Shown: positions 1-9,487, counted from the stretch's first letter. The stretch: DNA of 64,000 nucleotides from UBA8514 sp034933685 (GCA_034933685.1 JAYFNB010000024.1:29208-93207); one strand, 5' to 3'. The notes: generated from the sequence alone by a model not told the origin. Program-made: numbers and translations.

Positions 1-1
1 A

Positions 2-508
2 AAGGATTTATATTTTTCTGGAAAGTATGTTGTTCTTACATTTGCATCTAAAAAAGTAAAAAGTTATCTTATAAGTTTCGGAGTTTGGCTGGAAATGTTT
101 GTATATATACATGCAGTTAAAGCGGGAGTTTTTCAAGATGTCAAGCTTGGAACAATGATTGATTGGGATGCTTACGATGGCATTACCGTTGCAGGAAATG
201 AAATTGATGTTATTTTGCAGGACAGAAGTATGCCTGTTTTTATAAGCTGTAAATTGCGTGCAGTTGATACACCTGCTTTAAATGAACTGCTTATTGCCAA
301 GAAACGCTTAGGCGGATGGTTTTCCAAAAGCATTATTGTATCTTTTGGAGATGACAAAGCAATGAGAAACGGTACATATAAAAGGGCAAAGGAACTGGGT
401 ATTGAGGTTCTGGATAAAACAGATGTATTAAGTGCGGATTTTGAAGAACGTCTTGTAAAAGCAGTACGTGGACATGACTTGGTTGGGCTTAAGTGGAAAA
501 AAATATAA
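2..508 (+). CDS. Card1/DUF1887-like nuclease, 5' end cut by window edge
   Basis: The reading frame is open from base 2, so the gene starts outside the window and only about 168 C-terminal residues are seen. The segment contains GVWLE, then NEIDVIL, then PVFISCK, the order of the PD-(D/E)xK nuclease core (D of NEID, then a strand ending in K) found in the DUF1887/Card1/Can2 family. In characterised members an N-terminal CARF domain binds cyclic oligoadenylate; that part, if present, is off the edge. The gene ends 1 base before a strong terminator shared with ychF. Family assignment is from motif memory; other PD-(D/E)xK nucleases are possible. No CRISPR genes are in this window. Confidence 0.6.
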   Translation, partial: KDLYFSGKYVVLTFASKKVKSYLISFGVWLEMFVYIHAVKAGVFQDVKLGTMIDWDAYDGITVAGNEIDVILQDRSMPVFISCKLRAVDTPALNELLIAKKRLGGWFSKSIIVSFGDDKAMRNGTYKRAKELGIEVLDKTDVLSADFEERLVKAVRGHDLVGLKWKKI

Positions 509-549
509 ACAAAGAAACCACAAGGAAACTATCCTTGTGGTTTCTTTGT
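509..549. terminator. Bidirectional terminator between the DUF1887-like gene and ychF
   Basis: A perfect 18-bp stem (ACAAAGAAACCACAAGGA and its complement) with a 5-nt loop. It has A/T-rich flanks on both sides and lies between convergent genes. Confidence 0.9.
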
Positions 550-552
550 CTT

Positions 553-1650
553 CTATACATTAAAACGGAATAAGATTACATCCCCGTCTTTTACTACATA
601 TTCTTTACCCTCACTGCGCACTAAACCTTGTTCACGGGCAAGGTTATAAGAGCCAAGTCGGTCTAGGTCTGCATAGGCAACAATTTCTGCACGGATAAAG
701 CCACGTTCAAAATCGCTATGAATTTTTCCAGCGGCACCAGGTGCTTTTGTGCCTTGCGTAATTGTCCAAGCACGGGTTTCTTGTGGGCCTGCAGTAAGGT
801 AGCTAATTAGCCCAAGAAGTTTGTAGCTTGCACGAATTAAACGGTCAAGTCCGCTGGTTTCAACACCTAAATCTGCAAGGAACATAGCTTTTTCTTCTTC
901 ATCAAGCTCGGATATTTCCTCTTCAATTTTTGCACAAAGAACAAAAACTTCGGAACTTTCTTCATTAGCAAATTCACGTACAGCTGTAACGTTTGGGTTA
1001 CTTGCGCCATCATCTGCAAGGTCATCTTCAACTACGTTAGCTGCGTAAAGCACAGGTTTTGCAGTAAGAAGGGTAAGGCTTTCAACAAAAGCTTTATCTT
1101 CTGGTGAATCAAACTCAACAGCTCTTGCACATTTTCCTTCTTCAAGTGCTTCTTTTAGTATATTAAGGATATCAAGCTCTTTTTGAAGGGCTTTATCTGC
1201 ACGTGCACCTTTAATTGTTTTTGCAATACGTCTATCAAGCACTTCTAGGTCAGAAAAAATAAGTTCAAGATTAATGGTTTCTATATCTCGAATTGGGCCT
1301 ATGCTTCCATCAACATGTACAACATTTGGGTCTTCGAAACATCGCACAACATGCACAATTGCATCTACTTCACGAATGTGGCTTAAAAATTTATTTCCAA
1401 GGCCTTCACCTTTACTTGCACCCTTAACAAGACCAGCAATGTCAACAAATTCAATAACAGCTGGAAGAATTCTTTGTGAGGTGTAAAGTTCTGCAAGGCG
1501 GTTAAGACGTTTATCCGGAACAGTTACTACACCAACATTTGGGTCTATGGTACAAAACGGATAGTTTGCGGCCTCCGCCTTACCTAAAGTCATTGAATTG
1601 AACAATGTGGATTTGCCTACGTTTGGTAATCCTACAATACCTAATTTCAT
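553..1650 (-). CDS. ychF: YchF/Obg-family P-loop ATPase
   Basis: 365-residue cytosolic TRAFAC-class P-loop protein of the universal YchF/OLA1 family, which hydrolyses ATP rather than GTP and associates with ribosomes. Visible are the G1 loop GLPNVGKST near the N-terminus, the DIAGLVKGAS switch II region, and a C-terminal TGS domain (WTITQGTKAPGAAGKIHSDF). The start was placed at MKLGIVG because GAAAGGACG lies 7 nt upstream; an in-frame start 13 codons earlier has no ribosome site. Length matches the family. Single gene, convergent with the Card1-like gene. Confidence 0.95.
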   Translation of the reverse strand: MKLGIVGLPNVGKSTLFNSMTLGKAEAANYPFCTIDPNVGVVTVPDKRLNRLAELYTSQRILPAVIEFVDIAGLVKGASKGEGLGNKFLSHIREVDAIVHVVRCFEDPNVVHVDGSIGPIRDIETINLELIFSDLEVLDRRIAKTIKGARADKALQKELDILNILKEALEEGKCARAVEFDSPEDKAFVESLTLLTAKPVLYAANVVEDDLADDGASNPNVTAVREFANEESSEVFVLCAKIEEEISELDEEEKAMFLADLGVETSGLDRLIRASYKLLGLISYLTAGPQETRAWTITQGTKAPGAAGKIHSDFERGFIRAEIVAYADLDRLGSYNLAREQGLVRSEGKEYVVKDGDVILFRFNV

Positions 1651-1728
1651 AATATTCGTCCTTTCGTAAATTACTACAATACTCTCCATTATACGGTATT
1701 AAGTGTTATTACGCAATAGGAGAGATTT

Positions 1729-1893
1729 CTATTTTTTATTTCTGGACTTTTTCAAAAAGACGAAAATTGATTTTAAAATCACAGTAAAAACTATATAGAG
1801 CAACAACTTATGTTTTTCACTATTTGTTATATAAATTCCATTGTTTGGTGAAGGGGTTATATTATGTTGCTTGATTCTGTAATAATTGGACAT
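1729..1893 (-). CDS. Small single-span membrane protein, 54 aa
   Basis: A short frame (MSNYYRIKQH...FLKKSRNKK) with an excellent ribosome site, AAAGAGGTG, 8 nt before ATG. A polar N-terminal half of about 30 residues is followed by one hydrophobic segment (LLLYIVFTVILKSIFVFL) and a basic tail, predicting a small membrane protein with the basic tail in the cytoplasm. It lies upstream of ychF on the same strand and could share its transcript. I do not recognise the family. The good ribosome site and typical transmembrane-plus-basic-tail layout argue that it is real. Confidence 0.5.
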   Translation of the reverse strand: MSNYYRIKQHNITPSPNNGIYITNSEKHKLLLYIVFTVILKSIFVFLKKSRNKK

Positions 1894-2226
1894 TTCAAAT
1901 TCACCTCTTTAATAGATAATTATAAATCAAAATTTGCCCGTTTACAACAAAAAGAACGTCCAAATGAAATCAATTCATGTTGAGCCCATTGAATATTGGG
2001 TATTATGTAACTTATGAATCTTTATATTAGTTCTCTGAAAACCGAAATGATATGTTTAGATAATTGTAAGATTTTTTTGTATTTGTTGCGTTGAAAAAAA
2101 TATCATAGGCTGGTATGATGAAAAGTGAAATTGAATACATGACTTGTCGCTCTTTTATACAAAACAGGATTCAAAAATAATATACAAGAAGTGGTTACAA
2201 GCATGAGATTTTAAGGAGATAAAACT
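1894..2226. other. Intergenic region with promoter for the methyltransferase
   Basis: A 333-base A/T-rich gap between divergent transcription units. Apart from the sigma-A promoter at 2091-2119 and the ribosome site AAGGAG at 2213-2218, I see no gene or conserved RNA in it. Confidence 0.5.
2091..2119 (+). promoter_or_regulatory. Sigma-A promoter, extended -10
   Basis: TTGAAA, 17-bp spacer, TATGAT, with TG one base before the -10 hexamer. It lies about 110 bases upstream of the methyltransferase start. Confidence 0.6.
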
Positions 2227-3057
2227 ATGTGCAATAAACTATTAGACTATTTAAAAAGTAAACCAGAGCCTTATAAAGCTGATAGCGAAATGCTTTGGAA
2301 TGATGAACATATTTCTAAAGGAATGCTTGAAGCACATTTAAACCCAGATATTGATTCAGCTTCGCGCAAACATGAATTTATAAGTGAGTCAGTAAAATGG
2401 ATATCAAGCCTTTGCAATACCACCAATCATAAAAAATTACTGGATTTAGGCTGCGGACCAGGTATATATGCAGATAAATTTTACGATATGGGTTTTAAAG
2501 TAACTGGAATGGATTTTTCTCAGCGTTCCATCGAATTTGCAAAAAAAGCCGCTGCTGTTAACCATAAAAAAATTGAGTATTTATGCCAGAACTATTTAGA
2601 TATAGATTGCGATAATAAATTTGATATTATAACGCTTATTTATTGTGATTTCGGAGTATTAAAATCTAAAGACAGAGAGTTACTACTATTGAAAATCAGG
2701 CGAGCTTTGAAACCGGATGGTAAACTTGTGCTTGATGGCTTTACAAAAAATAATTACAATAACTTTGTTGAAAGCCAAAAAATAGTATATGAGGATAGTG
2801 GATACTGGAGTCCCACTCCATATGCCTGCATAGAACGCACTTTTATATATAATGAAGCATCTTTATTTCTTGAACAATACATTGTTTTAACAGAAACAAC
2901 CTGCAGGTGCTATAATAACTGGAATTGCACTTTTGAAAGAGAGCCGTTATGCACTGAACTTGAGAAGGCAGGATTTACAAAAATGCAGTTTTATAGTGAT
3001 GTTGCAGGTAAAGAATTTAGTGAGAATAGTGAAACGATTTGTGTTGTTGCAAGTTGA
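2227..3057 (+). CDS. SAM-dependent class I methyltransferase
   Basis: 276-residue cytosolic methyltransferase. Motif I LLDLGCGPGIYADKF binds S-adenosylmethionine (residues about 72-86), followed by VTGMDFSQRSIEFAKK (acidic end of strand 2) and FDIITLIYCDFGVL (motif IV). The last 80 residues, rich in aromatic and cysteine residues, probably form the substrate-specific part. Ribosome site AAGGAG 8 nt before ATG supports the start. The fold is clear but the substrate is not; small molecules (UbiE/Coq5-like group) are more likely than DNA since NPPY is absent. It is monocistronic, with a convergent neighbour. Confidence 0.85.
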   Translation: MCNKLLDYLKSKPEPYKADSEMLWNDEHISKGMLEAHLNPDIDSASRKHEFISESVKWISSLCNTTNHKKLLDLGCGPGIYADKFYDMGFKVTGMDFSQRSIEFAKKAAAVNHKKIEYLCQNYLDIDCDNKFDIITLIYCDFGVLKSKDRELLLLKIRRALKPDGKLVLDGFTKNNYNNFVESQKIVYEDSGYWSPTPYACIERTFIYNEASLFLEQYIVLTETTCRCYNNWNCTFEREPLCTELEKAGFTKMQFYSDVAGKEFSENSETICVVAS

Positions 3058-3106
3058 TAATTTAGTTAGTATGTGTAATAATTAATCAACAAGGCACTTT
3101 CATTGA

Positions 3107-3979
3107 TTATTTGAGACACGCCAAATTAGACTCTTTTGAAGAGGGATGATTTGTTCTGTTTTTCAAGTAGATAAAAATTACAATAAGGAATGACACTGTT
3201 TGAGCAATTGAAATACGAATTATGAGTAACTCATCTGCCCCATAGATGGTCGCAACGTGCAAAACATTAATTATGGTGTTATTTAAAAAGTGGTCAGCCA
3301 TGGGCATCCAAAGAGAGCCTGTAATTTTTGTAAGCAAACAGAATTTTGCGCCTGTGATACCGGTTGTTAAAATAAGCATAATAGAATAAGCTACGCTGCC
3401 ACCTGCACTCATTTCTCCATCTAATAGGCTGCGTATAGGCGCCATTATATGCCATATTCCAAATAAAGCGGATGAAAAAATTACTGCTTTAAAAAAGGTA
3501 TATTTTGTTTCCATAAGTTTAATAAATAAGCCGCGAAAAACGCCTTCTTCCATTGCGACGTTAATGATGTTGCCCAAGATGCAAAAAGCAAAAAACAATA
3601 GGCCTGTTTGTTTGCTTTGGTTTCCACTAATTGTATAGCTGGTAACATAAACCTGTAGTGAAGGGGAATTGTTTTTTGAAAGCAGTATAAGAAACTCTGT
3701 TCCATAGGCTATTATGAAAACTGTTGAACCAAGCAAAAGTCCATATAATACATACTTTACTGCTGATTTGGTATCAAAGCCAACTTCACATCCGTTGAAA
3801 GAAAAATACCGCATTGCATACAATAATATAAAAATGCCTACTAATTTATGTAAAAACGCCTCTCCAAAAATACTTTTATCAGTGCGAATAAACATATATT
3901 CAATTGGCCTAAATATAAAGCATATTAAATAAATAAATAAAATGGATTTAATTGGGTTTTTTTGTCTATCTTCTACCAT
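3107..3979 (-). CDS. CPBP intramembrane metalloprotease (Abi/CAAX family)
   Basis: About 290 residues with roughly eight hydrophobic segments. Motif 1 EEGVFRGLF (EExxxR), motif 2 FGIWHI (FxxxH) and a later DHFLNN carry the glutamate, arginine and histidines of the CPBP active site within the membrane. Family members process prenylated proteins or peptides such as bacteriocins; the substrate here is unknown. The start at 3979 (MVEDRQKNPIK) follows TAGGAG by 7 nt. An upstream in-frame ATG at 4015 lacks a ribosome site. Confidence 0.85.
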   Translation of the reverse strand: MVEDRQKNPIKSILFIYLICFIFRPIEYMFIRTDKSIFGEAFLHKLVGIFILLYAMRYFSFNGCEVGFDTKSAVKYVLYGLLLGSTVFIIAYGTEFLILLSKNNSPSLQVYVTSYTISGNQSKQTGLLFFAFCILGNIINVAMEEGVFRGLFIKLMETKYTFFKAVIFSSALFGIWHIMAPIRSLLDGEMSAGGSVAYSIMLILTTGITGAKFCLLTKITGSLWMPMADHFLNNTIINVLHVATIYGADELLIIRISIAQTVSFLIVIFIYLKNRTNHPSSKESNLACLK

Positions 3980-4253
3980 ATCAACGCTCCTAAAATTAAA
4001 ATAAGCATTTTGCAAATATTTTTAGCAAAATGCATGGAAGAATACACTTAAATTTAACATATCTTTCATTAATAATTATATCGCGTTGAGAAAAATAATG
4101 ACAGTTTTTTAAGATAATAGTTATATATTAAGATTAAAATTTTTATGAAACATTAATTGTGAAAGAGGAATTTAACTGATAAACAGGAATTGTGGAAGAA
4201 AATGTATAGGAAAAAGCAACAAGTATAGAAAAGAATGGGTTGGTATTTTAAAA

Positions 4254-4931
4254 ATGAAATATAAAATTTTAATTGTAGAAGACGATTTGGTTATTTCAAG
4301 AGAAATGCAGAAACACTTGTTAGTCTGGGGTTTCCAGGTTGAGACTGTTTCGGATTTTAATGCTGTTTTAACGGAGTTTGCAAGGTTATCTCCTCATTTA
4401 GTATTATTGGATATTTCATTGCCTTTTTATAATGGGTATTATTGGTGTAGTGAAATTCGCAAAGTATCTAAAGTTCCAATTATTTTTCTTTCCTCTGCAA
4501 GTGACAATATGAATATTATTATGGCAATGAATATGGGTGGAGATGATTTTATTGCAAAACCCTTTGATTTGGCAGTGTTATCAGCTAAGGTCCAAGCAAT
4601 GATTCGTCGTGCATATTCCTTTCAAGGCAAGTCGAATTTATTGGAATTTAAGGGTGTTGTGCTTAATCTATCTAACGCGTCTTTGGAAGTGAATGGAGAA
4701 AAAGTTGAACTAACAAAGAATGAATTTAGAATATTAGAGATTCTATTTGAAAATAAAGGAGAAACTGTGACAAGAGAAGCCATAATGAAGCACCTTTGGG
4801 ACGGTGATTGCTTTATTGATGATAATACACTGGCGGTTAATTTAACAAGACTTCGGAAAAAACTAGAGGAATATTCATTAAACAATTTAATTACCACCAA
4901 AAAGGGGATTGGGTATATGCTGGAGGAATAA
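4254..4931 (+). CDS. OmpR-family response regulator, BceR-like
   Basis: 225 residues: receiver domain (about 1-115) with acidic pair EDD, phospho-acceptor Asp in LLDISLPFYNG, and the Lys in AKPFD, then an OmpR-type winged helix (EVNGEKVELTKNEFRILEIL ... GIGYML). It directly precedes an intramembrane-sensing kinase and an FtsX-type ABC transporter, the classic BceRS-BceAB arrangement for sensing and detoxifying peptide antibiotics such as bacitracin. The ribosome site is weak. Its stop lies 7 nt before the kinase start, so translation is probably coupled. Confidence 0.9.
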   Translation: MKYKILIVEDDLVISREMQKHLLVWGFQVETVSDFNAVLTEFARLSPHLVLLDISLPFYNGYYWCSEIRKVSKVPIIFLSSASDNMNIIMAMNMGGDDFIAKPFDLAVLSAKVQAMIRRAYSFQGKSNLLEFKGVVLNLSNASLEVNGEKVELTKNEFRILEILFENKGETVTREAIMKHLWDGDCFIDDNTLAVNLTRLRKKLEEYSLNNLITTKKGIGYMLEE

Positions 4932-4938
4932 AATTGTC

Positions 4939-6024
4939 ATGGAACAATTATCAATAGGTAAACTTTTCGTAAAATGGTTAATAGACCAAGTTAAGTACAT
5001 TGGTTTATTTGTAGTGTTTGCTACTGTTATTATTATTACAGTATTTCAATATAAAATCAGTTTAGAACCCGTTTTATATAGTCTGTTAATATGCTCATTT
5101 TTAGGTAGCTGTTGTTTAATTTATAATTTTATTCAATATAAAAACAGGTATAAAGCTTTGTACGAAACATATTTAAATATGGGAAGTACAATAGATATGC
5201 TACCATCTTCAAATAATTACATTGAAGAATTATACCAAGGATTATTGCAGGAGTTGTTCAAAAATCGCAGCGATTTATATTTAAAAATGATGCAACAAGA
5301 ATTAGAAAGCAAAGATTACTACACACTTTGGATTCACCAAATTAAGACACCAATTGCAGCGTTACACCTATTGCTTCAAAGCGATGATTCTAAGAAAAAC
5401 GTCACGCTCATGAAGCAAGAACTATTTAAAATTGAGCAGTACGCAGAGATGGCACTTTATTATCTTCGCTTGCAGTATATGTCTTTTGATATACTTCTTA
5501 AAGAATGCAATTTATATGAAATTGTTAAGCAGTCAGTTAAAAAGTACTCCATTAATTTTATTGAGAAAAAGCTTTCTTTGGTCTTTGAAGAATTTAACGC
5601 CACTGTAGTAAGTGATGAAAAATGGCTTGGCTTTGTTATTGAGCAAATTCTTTCAAACTGTATTAAGTATACCTTTAAAGGTGGAATTTTAATTGAATAT
5701 ATAGATTTAAAAAATAATTCTTGCATTAATGATAAATTTCAAAATGAATTCAACATTACTTCTTCAGATTCTTTATTGTGCATTTCAGACACCGGCATTG
5801 GAATTAAAGAAGAAGATTTACCACGGATTTTTGAAAAAGGGTTTACAGGGTTTAATGGACGAATGGATAGGAAATCAACAGGAATTGGTTTATATTTATG
5901 TAAGCAGGTAATAAAAAAGCTTGGATTTGAAATTAGTGTTACTTCTGAAGTTGGAAAGGGAACAATGTTTATGATTAAGTTTGGAAAGCAAAAAGTTGTT
6001 GCAGAAGGGGAAAAATTAGATTAA
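4939..6024 (+). CDS. Intramembrane-sensing histidine kinase, BceS-like
   Basis: 361 residues. Two closely spaced transmembrane helices at the N-terminus with almost no extracellular loop mark the intramembrane-sensing class, which senses flux through a partner ABC transporter rather than binding ligand. The phospho-accepting His is in WIHQIKTPIAAL (about 133). The ATPase domain has the N box (IEQILSNCIKYT), G1 box CISDTGIGI and G2 box STGIGLYLCKQ. The start at 4939 follows GGAGGA; an earlier in-frame ATG at 4909 lies inside the regulator gene. Confidence 0.9.
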   Translation: MEQLSIGKLFVKWLIDQVKYIGLFVVFATVIIITVFQYKISLEPVLYSLLICSFLGSCCLIYNFIQYKNRYKALYETYLNMGSTIDMLPSSNNYIEELYQGLLQELFKNRSDLYLKMMQQELESKDYYTLWIHQIKTPIAALHLLLQSDDSKKNVTLMKQELFKIEQYAEMALYYLRLQYMSFDILLKECNLYEIVKQSVKKYSINFIEKKLSLVFEEFNATVVSDEKWLGFVIEQILSNCIKYTFKGGILIEYIDLKNNSCINDKFQNEFNITSSDSLLCISDTGIGIKEEDLPRIFEKGFTGFNGRMDRKSTGIGLYLCKQVIKKLGFEISVTSEVGKGTMFMIKFGKQKVVAEGEKLD

Positions 6025-6097
6025 GGCAGCAAAACTTACAATAATGAAAGATACAAAGAAGAAATGTAAGCCACAGTAAAGGCAGGGCATTTCTTTT

Positions 6098-6108
6098 TTT
6101 GTTATAAT
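6098..6108 (+). promoter_or_regulatory. Probable -10 element ahead of the bceAB-like operon
   Basis: TATAAT at 6103-6108, 67 bases before the ATPase gene, without a recognisable -35, as expected for an activator-dependent promoter. A half-conserved BceR-like box (TTACA, 4 nt, TGAAA) lies near 6034-6047. I infer that the response regulator activates here. Confidence 0.35.
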
Positions 6109-6174
6109 AGGTACAGTTAAAAAATAAAGCAACTTAATTGTTACAAAATTTAAATAGAGAAGAAGGTAAATATT

Positions 6175-6945
6175 ATGGCATTTTTAGAAGTAAAAAATCT
6201 TAAAAAAGTGTATACCACAAGGTTTGGCGCCAACAACGTTAAAGCACTAGAGAATGTTAGTTTTTCGGTAGAAAAAGGTGAATATTTAGCAGTAATGGGA
6301 GAATCGGGTTCTGGCAAAACTACTCTCCTTAATCTTTTAGCCTCATTAGACAAACCAACAGAGGGAGAAATATTGTTAGACGAAAAATCTTTCTCAAAAA
6401 TTAAAAACAAAGAACTATGTGCTTTTCGCAGGGATAATCTTGGGTTTGTATTTCAGGATTTTAATTTATTAGACACTTTTTCTTTGCAGGATAATATATT
6501 TTTACCTTTGGTGCTTCAAGGAAAACTATATTCTGAAATGAAGGAGAGATTAATTCCTTTAGCAAAACAACTGGGAATAACAGAATTCTTAGCAAAATAT
6601 CCATATGAAGTATCTGGTGGACAGAAACAAAGGGCGGCTGTAGCAAGGGCGTTAATTACACAGCCTAAGCTTATTCTTGCAGATGAACCAACAGGAGCAC
6701 TGGACTCAAAATCGGCAACAAGTCTTTTGAATATGTTTTCAGATGTAAATAAAGATGGGCAGACAATTGTAATGGTTACCCATAGCATTCAGGCGGCAAA
6801 GTGTGCAGGCAGAGTTTTATTCATAAAAGATGGTAATTTATTTCATCAGATTTACAGAGGCAATTCATCTGACGATGAAATGTACCATAAAATTTCTGAT
6901 ACTTTAACAGTACTTCAGACCGAAGGAGTTGAAGGAAATGAGTAA
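6175..6945 (+). CDS. ABC transporter ATP-binding protein, BceA-like
   Basis: 256-residue MacB/LolD-type ATPase: Walker A GESGSGKTT, Q-loop FVFQDFNLLDTF, signature SGGQKQR, Walker B LILADEPTGALD and H-loop THS. It powers the permease encoded next. The last 8 bases overlap the permease start (ATGAGTAA), so the two are coupled. Together with the upstream regulator and kinase it forms a peptide-antibiotic sensing and resistance module of the Bce type. The particular antibiotic cannot be told from sequence. Confidence 0.92.
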   Translation: MAFLEVKNLKKVYTTRFGANNVKALENVSFSVEKGEYLAVMGESGSGKTTLLNLLASLDKPTEGEILLDEKSFSKIKNKELCAFRRDNLGFVFQDFNLLDTFSLQDNIFLPLVLQGKLYSEMKERLIPLAKQLGITEFLAKYPYEVSGGQKQRAAVARALITQPKLILADEPTGALDSKSATSLLNMFSDVNKDGQTIVMVTHSIQAAKCAGRVLFIKDGNLFHQIYRGNSSDDEMYHKISDTLTVLQTEGVEGNE

Positions 6946-8941
6946 AACAATTATTTTGCCCAAAATGGCAGCTACTGGAATTCGAAAAAATGGAATAGTT
7001 TATTTTCCTTACATTTTAACAACAGCTTTTTCTGTATGTGTTTTCTTTATTTTTAGTTGCATAATAAATAATGATTTTCTTAAAAATGTACCACATGCAG
7101 ATTATGTGTGGGTTCTTTTACAAGTTGGCAATGTTTTACTGGGCATAATTCTAGTTCCATTTTTATTCTACACAAACAGTTTTTTAATTAAGAGGCGTAA
7201 AAATGAAATTGGGCTTTACAGTATACTCGGACTAGAGAAAAAACACATTGCTTTTATGATGTTTATGGAGACTCTAATTATTTACATTACTGCTGTGGTG
7301 ATAGGCCTGATAACCGCAGCGGTATTTGCAAAGTTAGCATTTTTAATTTTGCTTAACGCAAGCGGATTGCCAGTTGACGTTGAATTTACTATGCCCATTA
7401 GTAGCTTTATAACAACTTTGCTTTTTTTTGGAGGAGTTTCTTTACTTAATTTGGGAACTAATTTGTATCAAGTAACGAAGGCAAACCCCAGTGATTTGCT
7501 AAGAGAACCTAAAAAAGGTGAAAAACAGCCAAAGAGTCTTTGGATATCTACAGTGCTTGGGATTTTATTCCTAGGTGGTGGATATTGGATTGCATTTGTT
7601 TCAAAGGTAGATGGCATGATTTTTTTGAATTTTTTCTTGGCAGTATTTATGGTTGTTGTTGGCACTTATTTTTTGTTCACCTCTGGAAGTATTGCATTAC
7701 TAAGAACACTGAGAAATAACAAAAATTTTTACTATAAAAAAACTAATTACATCACTATATCAGGAATGATTTACCGAATGAAAAAAAGCGCAGCAAGTTT
7801 AGTTAACATCTGTATATTCAGCACCATGGTAATAATCACTTTACTGTGTACTGTTTCTTTAACCTTGGGAGAAAAAGAAGCCATTCGTTTCATTTGTCCG
7901 CTTGACGCTTCATACCTTTTTGATTCCTCTAAAATGCAGGATCCTAGTGCTTTTGAAGCTGACATGCAAAGTCTTGCCAGTGTAAATAATGTGCAAATAA
8001 AAGATAAGATTGATTATTACTATTTTCTAATTGACACTTGTAATAATCAAAATATTTTTTCAATTTTAAAGAACTCATCTGATATGGAAAAAGAAAGACA
8101 AGTTAGACTTATGTCACTAGCAGATTTTAATAGGATTGAAGGGCAAAACCAAGTATTAGAACCAAATGAAATTCTTGTTTACTCAAATATAGAAGATTTT
8201 AAATTTAGTTCAGTTACGTTAAATGAAAAAATGTATAATGTGAAGCAGGAAATAAGTTCATTCCACTTTGATACCAAAGAGAAAAACAATTACTCCAGAG
8301 GAAGGTTGTATTTTATAATAGACGATTATAATAATATTGAGGAAATAGCAAAAGTTTTTAATGAAGAAAGTGATTATCCCGACTATGAGGGCAGTGGTTC
8401 TCCATACTATTCAGTAAGGTTCAATATGGAAGGGGAATTAAGTAACAAGGAGGCATTTTTAAATGCTTTAGATAAAAATTGGTCTGAAATACCCGGGTTT
8501 CATAGTAGTAAAAATGTTATTGACTGGGGTTATGATGTGAAATCTATGGATGGTGGCTTACTTTTTTTAGGTGCATTTTTCGGTTTAATTTTCACTATTT
8601 GTTTACTGCTAATTATGTATTATAAGCAAATTTCTGAGGGGCTAGAAGACAAGCAGAATTTTGACGTTATGCAGCAGGTTGGATTAAGTGACGAAGATGT
8701 AAAATCAACTATTCATAGACAAATTATGCTAGTATTTGGGCTACCATTAGCAGTTGCAATAATTCACACAATGATGGGACTTAGAATGACAACTAAGTTA
8801 CTGTATGCACTTAACCTATACAATAACAAATTAATTGCTTTGTCTTGCCTTGGAATTATTGGAGTATTTACTGTACTCTACGTATTGAGTTATTTTGTAA
8901 CAGCTAATACCTATTATAACATTGTTAAAAGGAAAAATTAA
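6938..8941 (+). CDS. FtsX-like ABC transporter permease, BceB-like
   Basis: 667 residues with about ten predicted membrane helices: one near the N-terminus, groups of three, and a large extracellular loop (about residues 320-530) before the last three helices. This is the BceB topology, in which the loop binds the antimicrobial peptide complex. The KRRKNEIGLYSILGLEKKHI stretch is typical of FtsX domains in this family. ATG at 6938 was chosen over TTG at 6929 because GGAG is 10 nt upstream and the overlap with the ATPase stop is standard. Terminator follows at 8967. Confidence 0.9.
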   Translation: MSKTIILPKMAATGIRKNGIVYFPYILTTAFSVCVFFIFSCIINNDFLKNVPHADYVWVLLQVGNVLLGIILVPFLFYTNSFLIKRRKNEIGLYSILGLEKKHIAFMMFMETLIIYITAVVIGLITAAVFAKLAFLILLNASGLPVDVEFTMPISSFITTLLFFGGVSLLNLGTNLYQVTKANPSDLLREPKKGEKQPKSLWISTVLGILFLGGGYWIAFVSKVDGMIFLNFFLAVFMVVVGTYFLFTSGSIALLRTLRNNKNFYYKKTNYITISGMIYRMKKSAASLVNICIFSTMVIITLLCTVSLTLGEKEAIRFICPLDASYLFDSSKMQDPSAFEADMQSLASVNNVQIKDKIDYYYFLIDTCNNQNIFSILKNSSDMEKERQVRLMSLADFNRIEGQNQVLEPNEILVYSNIEDFKFSSVTLNEKMYNVKQEISSFHFDTKEKNNYSRGRLYFIIDDYNNIEEIAKVFNEESDYPDYEGSGSPYYSVRFNMEGELSNKEAFLNALDKNWSEIPGFHSSKNVIDWGYDVKSMDGGLLFLGAFFGLIFTICLLLIMYYKQISEGLEDKQNFDVMQQVGLSDEDVKSTIHRQIMLVFGLPLAVAIIHTMMGLRMTTKLLYALNLYNNKLIALSCLGIIGVFTVLYVLSYFVTANTYYNIVKRKN

Positions 8942-8966
8942 CATAAAGCGGTAAAGGAAATTATAT

Positions 8967-9003
8967 AAAGCCTATAACATACAATTACCATGTTATAGGC
9001 TTT
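8967..9003. terminator. Bidirectional terminator after the bceAB-like genes
   Basis: Thirteen-bp stem AAAGCCTATAACA with its complement, separating two convergent genes. Confidence 0.85.
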
Positions 9004-9031
9004 AATGCGACAACATTTTAGGTCAAGAAGA

Positions 9032-9487
9032 CTAATATTTTTGGATAATGTATACACCGGATACAAGTAAAACCATACCTATAATGCGTAAAGGACTTAT
9101 AAGGTGAATTTTGTTTCCCATAAGACCAAAGTGGTCAAAGATAACGGCAAGGATAATTTGACCACAGATTGCAAGACTAAACATATTTGCAAATCCTATT
9201 TTAGAAGGAGAAATTATTGTTGTGAAAATATAGAATGCACCTAAAAGACCTCCAGTAAACATCCACCAACGAATGTCTTTCATTGTGCTTAAGGTTGATA
9301 ATGCATAAGTACCGTTTGCTAATGTATAACAAAATACAATACAAAGACCAATTGAGCCAACAAGAAAGCTTACTAAAGAAGCAAGAATTGGACTTCCGAT
9401 GTTTGAACGAAGTTGCCCATTTATTCCAACTTGCAATGCTACAGCAAGGCCAGATAAAAAAGAAAGTAAATAATATTGTAGTGACAT
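9032..9487 (-). CDS. DMT-superfamily transporter, YdcZ (DUF606) family
   Basis: 151 residues with five hydrophobic helices (LLSFLSGLAVALQVGINGQL near the N-terminus, GGLLGAFYIFTTI in the middle, IIGMVLLVSGVYII at the end). Length and the VGINGQLR segment fit the YdcZ/DUF606 family, half-size relatives of drug/metabolite transporters that probably dimerise. Substrate unknown. Ribosome site GGAGG sits 5 nt before ATG. Single gene. Confidence 0.85.
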   Translation of the reverse strand: MSLQYYLLSFLSGLAVALQVGINGQLRSNIGSPILASLVSFLVGSIGLCIVFCYTLANGTYALSTLSTMKDIRWWMFTGGLLGAFYIFTTIISPSKIGFANMFSLAICGQIILAVIFDHFGLMGNKIHLISPLRIIGMVLLVSGVYIIQKY

